Part shown: piece by piece, positions 1-12,837 of the stretch
Layout of the letters: each line of letters begins with the position of its first letter
How positions within the stretch are numbered: position 1 is the first letter of the stretch
Source of the DNA: Cycas panzhihuaensis
Taxonomy: Eukaryota; Cycadophyta
DNA: 64,000 nucleotides
Direction: 5' to 3'
Assembly (NCBI GenBank): GCA_023213395.1
Contig: CM041465.1
Location: 101,811,741-101,875,740 of the forward strand
Notes under the pieces: generated by a model
What the model was told of the DNA's origin: nothing
What the model saw: the letters and a program-made list of their open reading frames with translations, nothing else
The model's database searches: none
Position numbers and translations under genes: made by a program

Positions 1-3000
1 GCAAAAAATTTGCTAATAATGAATGAGTTTTTGGGTTATGTTTTTGGCACAATTGCCAAACTTGAACCAACTCTAAATCTAGTAAATCCATGTAATTTGA
101 TACCTGCTAATCATGTTGCATTGACTGCATTTACAGCAAAGGATGATGTTGCGCTTGCATTTATTCATTTGTTTGTCAGTGATAGTGTTGATCAAAATAT
201 GGAATCTGCAACTATATCTAAGGATGCTTGGGATATAATTGTATCTTTGTGTGAATGTAGAGATGATGCTCGAATTGTGATGTATAAAGCTAAGGTGTTT
301 GGTTTGCAATATGTTGCACCCATGGCAGCTTATTTGTCATCTATTAAAGCTGCCAGTAATCAACTGACAACTCTTAAAAAACCAGTCTCAAATGAAAATC
401 TGGTCACTGCAACAATTCATGCTTTTCCTAAAGAATACAATAGCTTCATCTCAGATATCTCTTGAAATGGCACATTATTCATTCTAACTTTTAATGAGTT
501 AGAACGATTATTGCTGTAGGAAGAAGAAATCTACTCGTGACAAGATGAGGTAAGCACATTAGGTGCTTTTACAGCTAGGTTCAAATCGAAAAATCTATTT
601 CAACCCAAGTAAAATTTTTTGAAGAAATTTGGCAGTCTTAATGTTAAGATTAAGACTGTCATTTGTCATTACTGTGGCAAAGCAGGCTGCATCCAGCCAT
701 AATGCCAAAAAAGACAAAGTGATTTGTGGCAACATCAGGAACATCAACATAATTAACGTCAACAACAGAATCAACGCCAACATCAACAACAACTTCAAGG
801 AGCAACTCGAGGTACATTCCAAGGTGGTCATCTTGAAAATCCAAGAAGGACAACACGTGGTGGTTTTCAAGGCCACACAACTCAGCATGATCAAAGTGAC
901 AACCTTTTATGCATACAGTGGTAGTCACAATGACAACACTTGGATCATAGATTCTAGTGCATCACATCATATGACAGGTGATGCGGCAGTGTTACCAAAT
1001 TTTCAAGATTGCAAGGGAGAAACAGTGACATTTGGGGGCAATGCCACTATTGAGATATCAGTTGTAGGACAAATTGCACCTCATGATCATCAATATTCTA
1101 CATTTCTTAGTGACAATGTGTTTTTAGTTCCTGGGATACCTGAAAATTTACTCTCTGCTAATCAATTAGATAAACAACAGATGAGTGTACTATTCAAACA
1201 TAGGAAATGTATAATTCAGAACCAAGAAGACCAGATAGTTGCAATAGGTCATGAAGATCGTGGCCTGCATAAATTAGATGCAACAATTGGATCATCTCAT
1301 GCCTTTGTCTCCCATTCTGTCAATAAGACACAGTTATGGCATGAGTGATTTGGACATCTAAATTTGGATGGTATAAGACAGATGTTTAGGCAGAATATGG
1401 TTTATGGCTTACCTAAAATTTCAGGGGGTAATTGCCTTTATGAATCATGTCTTATGGGGAAACAACATCGTGAACCTTTTCAGAAAGGTAAGGCTTGGAG
1501 AGCTCAACAATTATTGTAGCTGATCCATTCTGACATTTGTGGACCCATGTCTACTCAATCTCATGGAGGATCTTTTTTCTTCATGACTTTTATCGATGAT
1601 TACTTACATAAAGTGTGGATCTATTTTCTCAAGCATAAGTTAGAAGCACTGAACAAGCTTAAGGAATTTAAACTTGCTGTGGAAAATGAAACGGGCATGC
1701 AAATTAAGATACTCAGATTTGATAATGGTGGTCAGTATACTTCCAAGGAGCTCAATCATTATTGTATTCAGAATGGCATAAAATGCCAATTTTCTGCCCC
1801 TTATACACTGCAACAAAATGGTGTGGCATAATGCATGAACAAAACCTTGGTCAGTAGGCAAAAGCTATGATGCATGCTCAAGGTTTTCCTCTGGCATATT
1901 GGGCAGAAGTAGTCCTCACTGCTACTTATTTGTTAAATCGCAGCTCTACTTCGGCAGTTTCGAGCATGACACACGAGGAGGCCTGGACTAGTCAGAAACC
2001 CACGATCAATCATTGACGTACCTTTGGATGCACAACCTACATGAATGTTCCCCAAAGAGCAAAGATGAAAATCTGATGATAAAAGTCTAAAATGCATCTT
2101 TGTAGGATATGCTCTTGGCAGTAAAACATATTGATTGTTTGATCCAATTGGTAAAAAGATGCACACTTCACAAGACAACGTCTTTGCAGAAGACAATCAA
2201 GAGATGGAATTTAGTTCCCTTCCACTCTCCCTTAATAAATGAAAAGCAATTGTTGAGGAATCTATTCCCTCAACTTCTTCCACACCTTGTCTTTCATCAA
2301 CACTTGTTGCTTCTTCTTCCTCCTCATTCTCCTTTGTTCCTTTATTAAGTCTTGTAAGTTCTTTAGAGATTCGACACTTAATGCCATCACAGGACAATGA
2401 AGTAACATTGATGAAGAAGCTACCTCGATGGTATTTATAAACTATTGCAGGTTCACAAATTGTTGAAGGCAAATGACCATCCAAAATGCAGCCACTAGCC
2501 ATTGTCAACTATGCATTTATGGTTGAAACGCTTAGTACTCCTGAGCCTTCCACTTTTGAGGAGGCATGTACAGATGAAATGTGGTAGTTTGCCATGGATG
2601 ACGAGATCCACTCTATTTATCAAAATACCACATGGGACTTGGTTAAATTGCCACTTGGCAAACAAGCCATTAGTTGTAAGTGGATCTACAAGATTAAGTA
2701 TAAGTTTGATGGCACTATTGAGCTGCTCGTCTAGTCGCCGAAGGTTTGAAACAACAAGAGGGCATCAGCTACAATGAGATATTTGCACCTGTCGTGAATA
2801 TGAACACCGTCATAATTGTTATGGCCTTAGCTATTCAATGCAAGTGGCCATTGTACCAAATGGATGTCAAAAGCACCTTTCTCAACGACGATTTGACTGA
2901 GGAGGTATATCTCGAACAACCTCCTCGGTATATTTCAGTCGGCAATGAGCATCTTGTTTGTTGGCTTAAAAAGGCCTTGTATGATTTGAAATAGGCGCCA

Positions 3001-4074
3001 TGTGCTTGGTATTCGAAGATCGATGATTACTTTCTAAAGTATAATTTTCATCAATCTACTTCTGACCCAAACCTGTACATCAAGGTTCAAAACTAGTACA
3101 TCACCCTTGTTGTACTTTATGTTGATAATTTGATCATTATAGGCAATGATGCAGATTTGGCAGAAAGTCTTCAAGGGGATCTAAAGAGAAGTTTTGAGGT
3201 GACAGATCTCGGACTTCTTCATTACTTTCTCGGCATGGAATTGTGGCAACAACTAGGTCACATTTTCATCTCCCAAGCTAAGAACACTTGGGACATTTTG
3301 CAGCGATTCAGAATGGAAGATTGCAAAGCATCACCAACCCCTATGGAGACAGGTGCCAAATTGTCGATGAATGAAGAAGGAAAACCTATTGATTCCACTC
3401 TTTTTAGACGGCTAGTGGGTAGTCTCATTTACTTGACTAACACTAGGCCTGACATATTATATACAGATGGAATCTGTTCCAAATTTATGATGAATCCCAA
3501 TCAACAACACTGAAATGTTGCAAAACAGATTCTTAGTTACCTCAAAGGTACATTGCAATATGGTGTCTAGTACACACATAATGAGAACTTCACATTGGAA
3601 GGGTTCTCAGATTTAGATTGGGTTGGATGTCGAGATAGCCGTAAATCTATTGCAGGTTATTGCTTCAACCTTGGGTTTGCTATTGTTTCAAGGAGTTGCG
3701 AAAGGCAACCAAATGTTACGCTTTCCTCTACTAAAGCAAAATACAAAGTTGCTGTCAGCGCAGTGTGCGACGTTGTTTGGCTCAGGCGGATTCTTGGAGA
3801 GCTTGGACTTGAGCAAATACTTCCAACACCATTACATTGTGATAATCAAAGTGTTATCAAGATAGCCAAGAATCCAGTATTTCATGCATGGACCAAGCAT
3901 ATTGAGGTCCATCACCACTTTATCAGGGAACATGTGCAGTAAGGTGAAATTGACCTCATCTACAAGCTGACCGATCAACAATTAGCTGACATCTTCACCA
4001 AACTACTTGGAAGAGAGAAGTTCGAGCACTTCAGAGACAACCTTAGCATTCGACTTAATGTTGTATACATTTAG
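1..4074 (+). pseudogene. Element A gag-pol remnant
   Basis: Decayed copia polyprotein. Gag (UBN2/retrotran_gag type, with LLIMNEF..GY and the SKDAWDII..L.ECRDDARI block) spans 10-465. A zinc knuckle near 660-705 reads C-x2-C-x4-C with the expected His replaced by Cys and a stop inside. Protease is near 945 (TWIIDSSASHHMT; the usual DSGA is DSSA). The GAG-pre-integrase HHCC region spans about 1330-1500. Integrase spans about 1530-1960, with FDNGGQYTSKE and QQNGVA, after which a stop replaces the segment holding the catalytic Glu. RT spans about 2590-3250 (MDVKSTFLNDD, and VDN in place of VDD near 3120). RNase H spans 3595-4074 (SDLDWVGCRDSRKS, TKHIEVHHHFIREHV). At least eight stops or frameshifts interrupt it. 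The final TAG overlaps the polypurine tract. Confidence 0.92.
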
Positions 4075-4080
4075 GGGAGG
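4073..4080 (+). other. Polypurine tract of element A
   Basis: AGGGGAGG lies immediately before the LTR start TGTTAAAACC. This is the expected primer site for plus-strand DNA synthesis of an LTR element. Confidence 0.85.
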
Positions 4081-4625
4081 TGTTAAAACCTTCATGTCCT
4101 AAGCATTAAGTCTTGACCTTGGACATTTGTATTTTTGTCACTTTAGGCTTTATGCTAAAGTGATTTTTTGATCTATTTTAAATTGTCTTTTGTCCTATAT
4201 GGTTATTTCCACATGTGCTTAGTGGAAAGTCAACTTTGGATGGCTACACTTGTCACCATCCTAATCCTTGTGGAAAGTAGAGTTCTATTCATAATTTTCT
4301 TGTAGTCTTGATCAGTTATATGTGTCTAAATCCTGATCATTGAATCTCATTTATAAGGAGGCCTACTTTCCTTGTTTTGTATTATAGTATTCTTGGAGTC
4401 AGTATTATGCTGTTGTAGCATTTTCTTGTAGGTAGAGTTTGAGATCAATTCTCCTTCCTACTTTGATTGTGTAATAGGTTGAGTTATAGTTGAATCTCCT
4501 CCCTATTATCTTGATGTAATGTAGTCCATGTTTCTATCAATCAAGTTTTTATCCTTCATGATTTATGTGTCCTATCATGTTCCTCAATAGATTGTGTGGC
4601 ATCTTCATCTTTTCTCTTACTTTCA
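4081..4625 (+). repeat. LTR shared by elements A and A'
   Basis: A 545-bp LTR, starting TGTTAAAACC and ending CTTACTTTCA (TG...CA). It is preceded by a polypurine tract (so it is the 3' LTR of A) and followed within 4 bases by a primer-binding site (so it is the 5' LTR of A'). Its last 230 bp recur at about 13453-13679, from CAGTATTATGCTG to CTTACTTTCA, as the truncated right end of A'. Its 5' start resembles the LTR of element C (TGTTAAACCTT on the minus strand). Confidence 0.9.
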
Positions 4626-4627
4626 AG

Positions 4628-4640
4628 TTGGTATCAGAGT
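4628..4640 (+). other. Primer-binding site of A' (tRNA-Met type)
   Basis: TTGGTATCAGAG directly follows the LTR end. This is the usual plant copia primer site, complementary to the 3' end of initiator tRNA-Met. Its presence next to an LTR that also ends element A is the evidence for a tandem, LTR-sharing arrangement. Confidence 0.85.
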
Positions 4641-6976
4641 AAAGCTTTTGAGGAGCAGATTTAGACGTTATTGTACTCCAGGCTTGATGACTACCTTCGC
4701 CATACGAAGGCGATCCAATAGGAGTAAGAATTAATTTCTTGAATGTTTTTATTGAGTGTTGAATTACTGAACATGATATTGAAGGATTTATGTACTTAAA
4801 CTTACAAATTTTTTGAAGGAGAATTTCATGAAAAATTTTGCATGCTTTATAATTTTGAAGGCTAACATGTGAAGAGAAAAAAAAGGGTTTTATTTGTTCT
4901 TGTGTGAAGCTCATTTTTGCAGGTGATTATGTTAAGGTTTTGAGCTTCTTTCATGGCATATGAAGCCATTATGTATACAAAATTCACAAAGATTTGTAAT
5001 TAGTAATTATTGTAAATATTTTAAATTGTAATTTTGCTTAAAAAAAAAATGGGTGGTTGGCCAGTGGTTCTTTATTGGTCTTGTTGCAGGGTTAAATAAA
5101 AATTTTACAAGGTTTTTTACTTGAAATTATTTTCATTATAGAGAATATGTATTAAACTTTTTTTTGGGAGCCTTTCTTTATGTTTGACAGTGTTCTTTGA
5201 GCCAAGAGATGGCTGGCTCACTTTATTGTTGATTAAAAAAAAATATATATATGCAAATATTTGTGGTGGCTTCTCTTTTTTTGGGCTCGTCTTGACTGGG
5301 CGTCCTCATGCACAAAAGAACTTTGTATCTCCTTTGGCACTTCATATCGTGTGGGCGGGTTCTCTCTGTCCTTGAACTGTGACTAGGTGCATCTCTCTGT
5401 TAAGTGGCTTTTCCTTAACTTCGTTTCCTATGGCTCCATTGCTAATTGACTCTTGTACCATCTTCCTGCTATTAATGTACCCTCAGGTGGCTCCTGCGTG
5501 GTATGTGGTACGTGGTGCATGTCTTGCACTCTCCTTTGGCAGGTCCTGGCTCCCGTAGATAGCGGCACCCTGCTGGCATATCTCTCACGTCACTATACGG
5601 CTCTTGTGGTGTGGTTTCGTAGCTTCTATGTGGTTGGATATCATTTATGGCTCTGCGTGTTGGTGTGGCTCCCATGGTTATGTGTCTGTGCGGCTATCTT
5701 TCACTAGTTATCACCTGCTCACCCTTAGTGATTCACTCTGCAACTTTGTTGTCAGCTCGAAAGCCCTTCGATCCAGTTGATTCAACAGAATTCGTCAGTT
5801 GGTAATTCCACCGCCTGCGCATTCGATTTACAGCCCGCTCATGGGTTTTGCGATGACGCCCATGTGAAAACATTTCAATTTTTTCCTATTGTTTAAAAGT
5901 ATAGTTTTTATCATTTAGAATATACTTTGTATATTCTATTTTTAATTTTTCTTTTAAAACTCTAGCCTTATTAAAGATTTTATTATTTTACTTTTAACTT
6001 ATATTTTTTCTTTGTAAAAGGCCATCTTTATCATTTGTTTAGTGTGTTAATCACACTATTCAACATAAAAAAATTTGCAAGTGAAGTCTTGAACAAAATT
6101 TCACTCTTCTTAAGTGATTCTTATCACTTTTAGTGAAAATTTTTATTGTGAAATGATGCTAAGCTCTCTGCGAGGTGACTTAGGTCATTAAAGGTGGACT
6201 ACATTTGATTTTAAATTCAATCTTTGTAGGCTTTTCTCTTAGTGTGTTAATCACACTAACCTTGTAAAAAATTTGAATGTGATTTGGTGATTTAATCACC
6301 TTCATCTTGGCTTATTTTAAGCCCAAAATTGTACCATTTAATGTACTTTTGCTCATTGGGCTCTCTGTTTGGTGACCCCAGTTTAGTGAGGCTGGACTTC
6401 GAACTCAAACAAGACTACAATCAATAGAAAACAACAATTTTTTTAGCGTGTGGGGATCATTTTTCGATCCCAAGTGTGCGTGGTGGCCAACTTGCTTCAT
6501 AAATTGCTTGTTTTAGGCATTAAAATATGTTATTTACAGCTGTTGAATATCTCATTTAGAGATTAAATTTTGTACTTAATTGCATACATTGTCGGTCAGG
6601 CAACTATTGTATATTTATTGAAACATTTTGATGAAGTTTGCAGCAACTTGAAAGGGGCCTACAAGCACATTTTTTCAGCATAATTTATCTCACTTTATAA
6701 ATCAATTAAAATATTATGTGTTGAGGCTCGAAAAGAGTATTTTACTTTGCCTCAAATGTATTGATAACTAGGCCAACACTGATGTTGTTATCAGGTTGGA
6801 CGACTTGCGAGCGAATCCCTCCATTCAGTCCACATTTTCTTTAGTCCTGTACTGATTAAATTTGGATATCAAGTGAAACTTAAGCGGTGTAAACTCAATA
6901 GTTTTCAAGTTTAATTAGTTGCATTAAATTATCATCTCAACTCAGATGCTTAATGCCAACACAATCAAGTTAACAG
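4641..6976 (+). other. Long untranslated leader of A'
   Basis: About 2.3 kb without a convincing gene. The first part (to about 5.87 kb) includes a G+C-richer stretch (5380-5860); the rest is A+T-rich. Short words such as CTCTGCGAGGTGACTT (near 6166) and CTCTGTTTGGTGACC (near 6361), and a CTCGAAAAG...CTTTGCCTCAAA stretch near 6727, resemble parts of the leaders of elements C and F on the other strand. Small ORFs such as 5184-5375 and 5453-5707 look like chance ORFs. This agrees with a long, structured 5' leader being normal for this family. Confidence 0.7.
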
Positions 6977-7192
6977 TGTAGAAGGTAATGTTTTATCTAG
7001 GATAATGACATATGTCTAAAGCATTTTTTTGAGTGTCTCACATGCTTCTCCCGTTCTCTCTCAAAATGACAAGTGGTACAATCCTATTAAGCAGTTGCCA
7101 ATTCTTCCTTCTTCACAACTGTATATATATAGACATATGATTGATCAATAAAGACAGGGAGAATTCATCTATTGTTATTTTGAGTCTTTTCA
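6977..7192 (+). repeat. Element B 5' LTR
   Basis: 216 bp, TGTAGAAGGTAATG ... GAGTCTTTTCA. It holds a TATA-like TATATATATAGAC near 7121 and an AATAAA near 7148, the expected promoter and poly(A) signals. It ends directly against the primer site. Confidence 0.93.
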
Positions 7193-7836
7193 TGGTATCA
7201 GAGCAAGTTATTGGGTCCTCCTGCCTGTGAAAGAGTCAAGCTAGGGTTTTTAAAGAGGAAGAAGAATTGAATCAAGTCTGTTACTAAAAGCTATTGCCAT
7301 CAGAGTATAAAATAGTATGGGGCAAACGACAAGTGAGAATCGTACGGAAGTGTATGAACACCAAAAATCAAAGTACTTAGAATTTGACGAAACTTACCCA
7401 GATTGTAGATTGGAGCCTCCTCGACATTTTTTCCTTCTGGGCCGACATCATTTGAAGTCATTTTGAGCAATTTTAAGGGCACGCGAGTTTGAGACCTTCC
7501 TTCACCATTTTTCTTCAAAAATTTGGCAAAAATCACTGGTACAAAGTGTTTAAATCCCTTCTCATCACTAAAGGAAGGATTTAAATTAGGCTTTTCAAGT
7601 TTTATCTCAATTTTTAAATATTTCTCTTCATTTTTCACAAAACCCTTAGGCACGGGTTTGGACCTATTTCTTGCCATATCTTTCAAATTTGAAAGTGTAT
7701 CAAGAATCTGACCTTAGTTCCAGATACCCATTTGCGAGTTCTTCGATTTAGGACCCTTTTCTTTTCCATCTGTGCACTTTGAGGTCCGTATGGAATTCCG
7801 TCTGATAGGTCATCTGACGGTCAGAGAAGCTGACAT

Positions 7837-8720
7837 TAATACCTCTATCCTTCTTAAAACTCACTTTGCAAACAGTCATGGTCTCCTCTGCTAGATCACT
7901 GCCTGAAAGTGAAATTAACTGAAATGAACTTCAGTATCTAGAAGATTAAAATAGGTGGTCTTTTAAGGGCAAAACATGCTTGAAGAATTACTACTGGGGA
8001 TGAGATACAGTCTTCTGATGTTGTAGATTTAATAAATTGGAAAGAAAGGAATAATACTACTGTCTCCGTATTCAAGCTCTTAATCTCTGATTCCTTGTTA
8101 GTATATGTGGATGCTATAGAGAATGCAAGCGAGATCTGGAAAATAATGTCTTCCATGTTCAATAGAAAGAACGAAGCAAGAATTGTGGCCCTAAGAGAAG
8201 AACTTTGTAAACTTAAAATGAGGGAAGGCCAAATCGTATATGAATTCATAACCAAATTAACCAACATTAAAACTATGTATTAATACCCCCGTCCTTCTTA
8301 AAACTCAGTTTGCAAACAATCATGGCCTCCTCTGCTGGATCACTACCTGAAAGTGATAAATTAACTGAATTGAACTTCAGTATTTGGAAGATTAAAATAG
8401 AAGGTCTTTTAAGGGCAAAACATGCCTGGAGAATCACTACTGGGGATGAGATGCAGTCTTCTGATGTTGTAGATTTAATAAATTGGAAGGAAAGGAATAA
8501 TACTGTTGTCTCCATACTCAAGCTCTCAATCTCTGATTCCTTGTTAGTTTATGTGGATGGTATAGAGAATGCAAGCGAGATCTGGAAAATAATGTCTTCC
8601 ATGTTCAGTAGAAAGAATCAAGCAAGAATTGTGGCCCTAAGAGAAGAACTTTATAAACTTAAAATGAGGGAAGGCCAAATCGTATTTGAATTCATAACCA
8701 AATTAACCAACATTAAAATT
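7837..8720 (+). repeat. 444-bp tandem duplication across the gag start of element B
   Basis: Two head-to-tail copies start at 7837 (TAATACCTCTATCCTTCTT) and 8281 (TAATACCCCCGTCCTTCTT). Each runs through the end of the leader, the gag start codon (ATG at 7878 and 8322) and the WKIMSSMF...GQIV.EFITKLTNIK region. The first copy has an early stop and indels; the second continues into the rest of gag. The copies differ by several per cent, so the duplication is not recent. Confidence 0.88.
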
Positions 8721-11700
8721 GCTCTACTCACGGTAGGAGACAAATTGACCGATACAGAATTAGTATATCTTATGCTCAACAAACTACCAAAGTCCTTTGA
8801 TAATATGCTAAACATGTTGATAGGAGGAGGGCAAATTGCCATGATGACCTTTGATGCTCTTACAGGTCATATGTTCAACCAGGAACAAAGGAATCAGAGA
8901 TATGAAGAAGACTCAGAAATTGAAGAAGCTCTTATCACCAAGCTTCGTTTGGGAAGCAGAGGACGAGGTCAACTTAATTCCAGACTACGAGGAAGAGCAA
9001 CAACTGCCTACAAGGGACGTTGGACTGAAGGAAGAGGATGAGGAAGAATGGCTATCAATCCACCTTGAGATGCTAGAGTATGTTTCAACTGTGGCAAACT
9101 AGGTCATTTTTCAAGCAACTGTACAACTTTCAACGTCTGCTACAATTACGGATAAACGGGTCATTTTCCATACAAGTGCTACCAAAGACAAGCGAAAATT
9201 CAAAAGGGAAAGCAGCAGGTGACTGGAAATTACAGCAGAGAAAAGGACATAGTAGAAGAAGAAATCGAAACAACCTTCATTGCAGCGTTAGAAGCAAACC
9301 CCAGTGCAACAGAAAATTGGTACGTTGATTTAGGAGCTTCACACCATATGACAGACATTGAAGAATGGTTTGAAGTCATCAAACCATATGATCTCAATAA
9401 ATCTGTATAGTTAAGAGATAACTTTCCTTTGCATATGAAAGGAATAGGTCAAATTGCTGTAAGAATTGATGGAAAAATTCAACATATAGGCAATGTTTTC
9501 TTTGTACTAGGGATGAAGAAGAACCTTTTATCAATACCTCAGTTGAGTGATAAAAAATTGAGAACAATATTCGATGAATATGGTTATTGTTACATTCTTG
9601 ATATGAAAAGAAATGGTACTGTCATAGCTAAAGGGAAAAAGTGTAATAGGTTGCATAAACTTCTCTCCACTCCTGTATTGCCTGATAAAGGCCCCACTAA
9701 AATACGTTCTGATGTAAAGTCTCTTGCTGTAACTAGCACTGATACTAATGAAATGTGGTATTTGAAGTATGGTCATATTTCCCATGATAGATTAAAAAAA
9801 CTAAAGAAATCCAAGATGGCGAATGGCCTGCCAAACATTTCTTTCAATTACTTTGTGTGCAAAGGCTGTATGATGGGGAAACAACACAGGATTTCGTTCT
9901 CAAAAAGTACATGGCATGCACAAAATAAGTTAGATTTGATACATATTGACTTGTGTGGTCCATTCACGTCAATTTCAACATATGGTGCAAGGTATTTCTT
10001 AACTTTTACTGATGATTTCTCCAGGAAAGTATGGGTATATTTCCTTTCTAGTAAGTCAGAAGCGTTTAGTTATTTTAAAGAATTCAAGGCTGAAACTGAA
10101 CTGGAAAGTAGTAAAAGAATTAAATGTATTCGTTCAGATGGAGGGGGGGAATTTGTATCCAATGAATTCCTCCATTTCTCTAAAATACATGGAATCCATA
10201 AACAATTTACAACTCCTTACACACCTCAATCAAATGAGGTTGCAGAAAGGATGAAAAAAACTATTGTAGAAATGGCTTGATGCATGCTAAACAATAGTGA
10301 GATAGCTAAGGAATATTGGGCAGAGGCTGTACACACAGCTGTGTATTTGATCAATAGAAGTCCAGCTCATTCATTGGACAATGTAACCCCTGAAGAGGTG
10401 TGGACAGGACATAAGCCCGATATAAGTCACCTGAAGATTTTCGGTTGCAAGGCATATGTTCATAGCATAGAATGCATAATGGTTGGTTACAGTAGCCGTT
10501 CAAAAGCATACAGATGTCTTGACCCAAAGACAGATAAACTATATCTAAGTAGGGATGTAATCTTTAACGAGAAGAGAGAACTTGTTAAAACAACTCCTCA
10601 AGACGTGAATGTAAGTGATCAAAACTCACAAACAGTTTAAATAGAAGATAAATTAGATGTTACTTCTAAAAGCATCGAGGCAGAAAATAACACTTCAAGG
10701 GAGATGTCTTCAGATATCCAAGAAGCAAGTAATACCAGCACTCAACAAGCCAATGGTTCAAATATGACTTGCCGTTACACCAAAAGCCCCGGGGTGATTT
10801 GGGAAGAGGACTCATCGGCAAGTGAACCAGCCATAGTCCAACACTCCCCCGTGACGAGGAGGCCGCCATAGCACGTATCGCATGTGTTACAATTCCACCT
10901 GAATCGGGGGTGCAAGGGAACCCCATCGGGGAAAGGGCCTTTGTCCGGCATATGCGCGGGATTTGAACCTTGAACCTGGGCTCTGATACCACTTGTGACT
11001 TCCCGTTACACCGAAAGCCCCGGGGTGATTTGGGAAGAGGACTCCTCGGCAAGTGAACCGACCATAGTCCAACATCAAATATCCAACAAGCAAGTGATCC
11101 CAACAGTCATCTGCCTGGTACGCAACAAGGAAGTGGTTCAAATACTCATTCAGAATATGAAAAAAATCAGGTCGCCACAAGAACAATCCTCAAAAAGAGT
11201 TCCAAAATGGTATCTCAAGACACTTGAGGAAATAAAAGGAGAAATACTTGAACATTGAACCAGGTCTCAAAAACCATAGGCCTTGATTTGCTCCATCGAA
11301 TTAAGTTCTTATGAAGAAGCAAGTAGCTCTCAAAATTGGAAAGCAGCAATGGATATAGAGATTGAGGCCATACATAGAAACAAAACTTGGGATTTGGTAA
11401 TGGTTCTTGAAGATAAACCTATTGTGAATTGTAAATGGGTATACAAAATAAAGAAAAAGCCAAATGGGGAAATCGAGAAATATAAGGCAAGACTGGTAGC
11501 AAAGGGCTACACGCAGACAACTAGAATTGATTATGAAGAAACATTTTCACTAGTAGCCAAGCTGAATACATTAAGAATGGTGATTGCTATTGTTGCTCAA
11601 AAGGGGTGGAAGATATATCAAATGGATGTTAAAAAGTGCATTCCTGAATGGTGATTTACAGGAAGAAGTGTATATGTATAAACCAGAAAGATACATAAAA

Positions 11701-12815
11701 CCAGGACAGGAGAATATGGTATGCAAATTAAGAAAGACATTGTATGGACTCAAACAAGCACCAAGAGCTTGGTATGCTAAGTTGAACTCGTATCTAACTT
11801 AAAATGGTTTCCACATGTGCGAATCAGATCATAGTCTGTACGTAAAATCCAATCAAGGCTTAACATCTATCATAGTGGTGTATGTAGATGACATGCTGAT
11901 CACCAAAGATGACGAAGACTTAATAACTTTTATTAAGAAGCGATTCGAAAAGGTTTTCGAAATGACAGATCTGGAAATATTGCATTACTACCTCAGGATA
12001 GAAATAGAACAAAACGATTACTCCATTGTTCTTTCAGAGTCTAGATATGTCAAAAATTTGCTAAGCAAGTTTAAAATGGATAGTTGCAATAGCGTCATCA
12101 CACCAATGGAAACCGGATTTGTGTTAATTACATAACAAGAAGTGCAACCTGTTGATGCAACTTTGTATAGACAATTGATTGGAAACCTAATTTATCTCGC
12201 AGCCACACGACCCGATACTTTATATGCAGTTGGTGTAGTCTCTAGATTCATGGAAAATCCCAAAGTTCCTCATTGGAATACTGCAAAGAGAATTCTACGG
12301 TACCTGAAAGGAACCATGAATCTTGGCTTAGAGTATAGAAAAGAGAACAATATGCAGTTGACAGGCTTTTGCGATTTTGACTGGACTGGAGATAGAACAG
12401 ACAAAAAGTCAACATTAAGTTATTGTTTCTTCTTGGGAGAATCATTGATCTCTTGGAGCAGTAAAAAGCAACACACGGTTGCATTATTCTCAACCGAAGT
12501 GGAATACAAGTCAGCAGTTAATGTAGCATGTAAAGGAGTATGGATCAAACAATTCTTGAAGGATCTTGGATAGGAACAGATGATGCCAACTCAGATATTC
12601 TGCCACAATCAAAGTACAATCAAAATGACGAAAAACTTAGTGCTACATGCAAGAACAAAGCACATAGAAGTGCATCATCATTTCATCAGAGAAAAAGTGC
12701 AGAATAGAGAAATCGAGCTTCAACACTGTACTTTAGAAACCAAACTACTGAAATCCTTACCAAATCTCTTGGCAGGGAAAAATTTATTGTTTTTAGAAAT
12801 CAGTTAGGACTAAGA
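8322..12815 (+). pseudogene. Element B gag-pol remnant
   Basis: Gag starts at the ATG at 8322 (MASSAGSLPESDKLTELNF, then WKIKIEGLLRAK) and stays open to 9041. Two zinc knuckles follow near 9075-9185; the second has lost a Cys (CYNYG) and carries a stop. Protease is near 9318 (WYVDLGASHHMT; DLGA instead of DSGA). GAG-pre-integrase and integrase run 9429-10640 with the HHCC residues, DLCGP, SDGGGEF and VAER present. The nested TRIM interrupts the linker at 10763. RT spans 11283-12135 with MDVKK.IPEW frameshifted near 11635 and an intact YVDDM. RNase H spans 12142-12800. Several stops and frameshifts make it non-functional. Confidence 0.93.
10763..11074 (-). mobile_element. TRIM: 312-bp miniature LTR retrotransposon nested in element B
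   Basis: Two 81-bp direct terminal repeats (10763-10843 and 10994-11074) flank a 150-bp interior. On the minus strand the element has an LTR ending in ...CACA (right copy), then a primer site AGTGGTATCAGAGCC (10979-10993 on +), the interior, a purine-rich GGGGGAG (about 10844-10850), then the second LTR. A target duplication TCAAA lies at 10758-10762 and 11075-11079. It has no coding capacity. The interior carries GGTTCAAATCC on the minus strand (10959-10969), a perfect match to the Pol III B-box consensus. Both repeats contain AGCCCCGGGGT, a near-perfect palindrome. The left repeat begins TATG rather than TGTG, a probable mutation. Confidence 0.9.
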
Positions 12816-12837
12816 TAGATAAAACATTAAGAGGGGG

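Larger units (their letters stand above)
1..4625 (+). mobile_element. Ty1/copia LTR retrotransposon A, partial (5' end outside window)
   Basis: The window opens inside gag of a copia element and runs through protease, integrase, reverse transcriptase and RNase H to a polypurine tract (4073-4080) and a complete LTR (4081-4625). The domain order PR-IN-RT-RH is diagnostic of Ty1/copia. The 5' LTR and the start of gag lie outside the window. The LTR is followed by a primer-binding site, so it is shared with the next copy (A'). By gag type, LTR start and LTR length it belongs with elements C and F on the other strand. The coding region is full of stops and frameshifts, so the copy is dead. Confidence 0.93.

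Noticed and set aside
5184-5707. Small ORFs in a G+C-richer patch of the A' leader
   Set aside because: No domain, no signal of conserved coding, and they lie in the untranslated leader of a decayed retrotransposon.
10940-10993. tRNA gene or SINE in element B, suggested by GGTTCAAATCC and the TGGTATCAGAGCC word
   Set aside because: No tRNA cloverleaf can be built and the segment is bounded by 81-bp direct repeats with a target duplication, so a TRIM explains it better.
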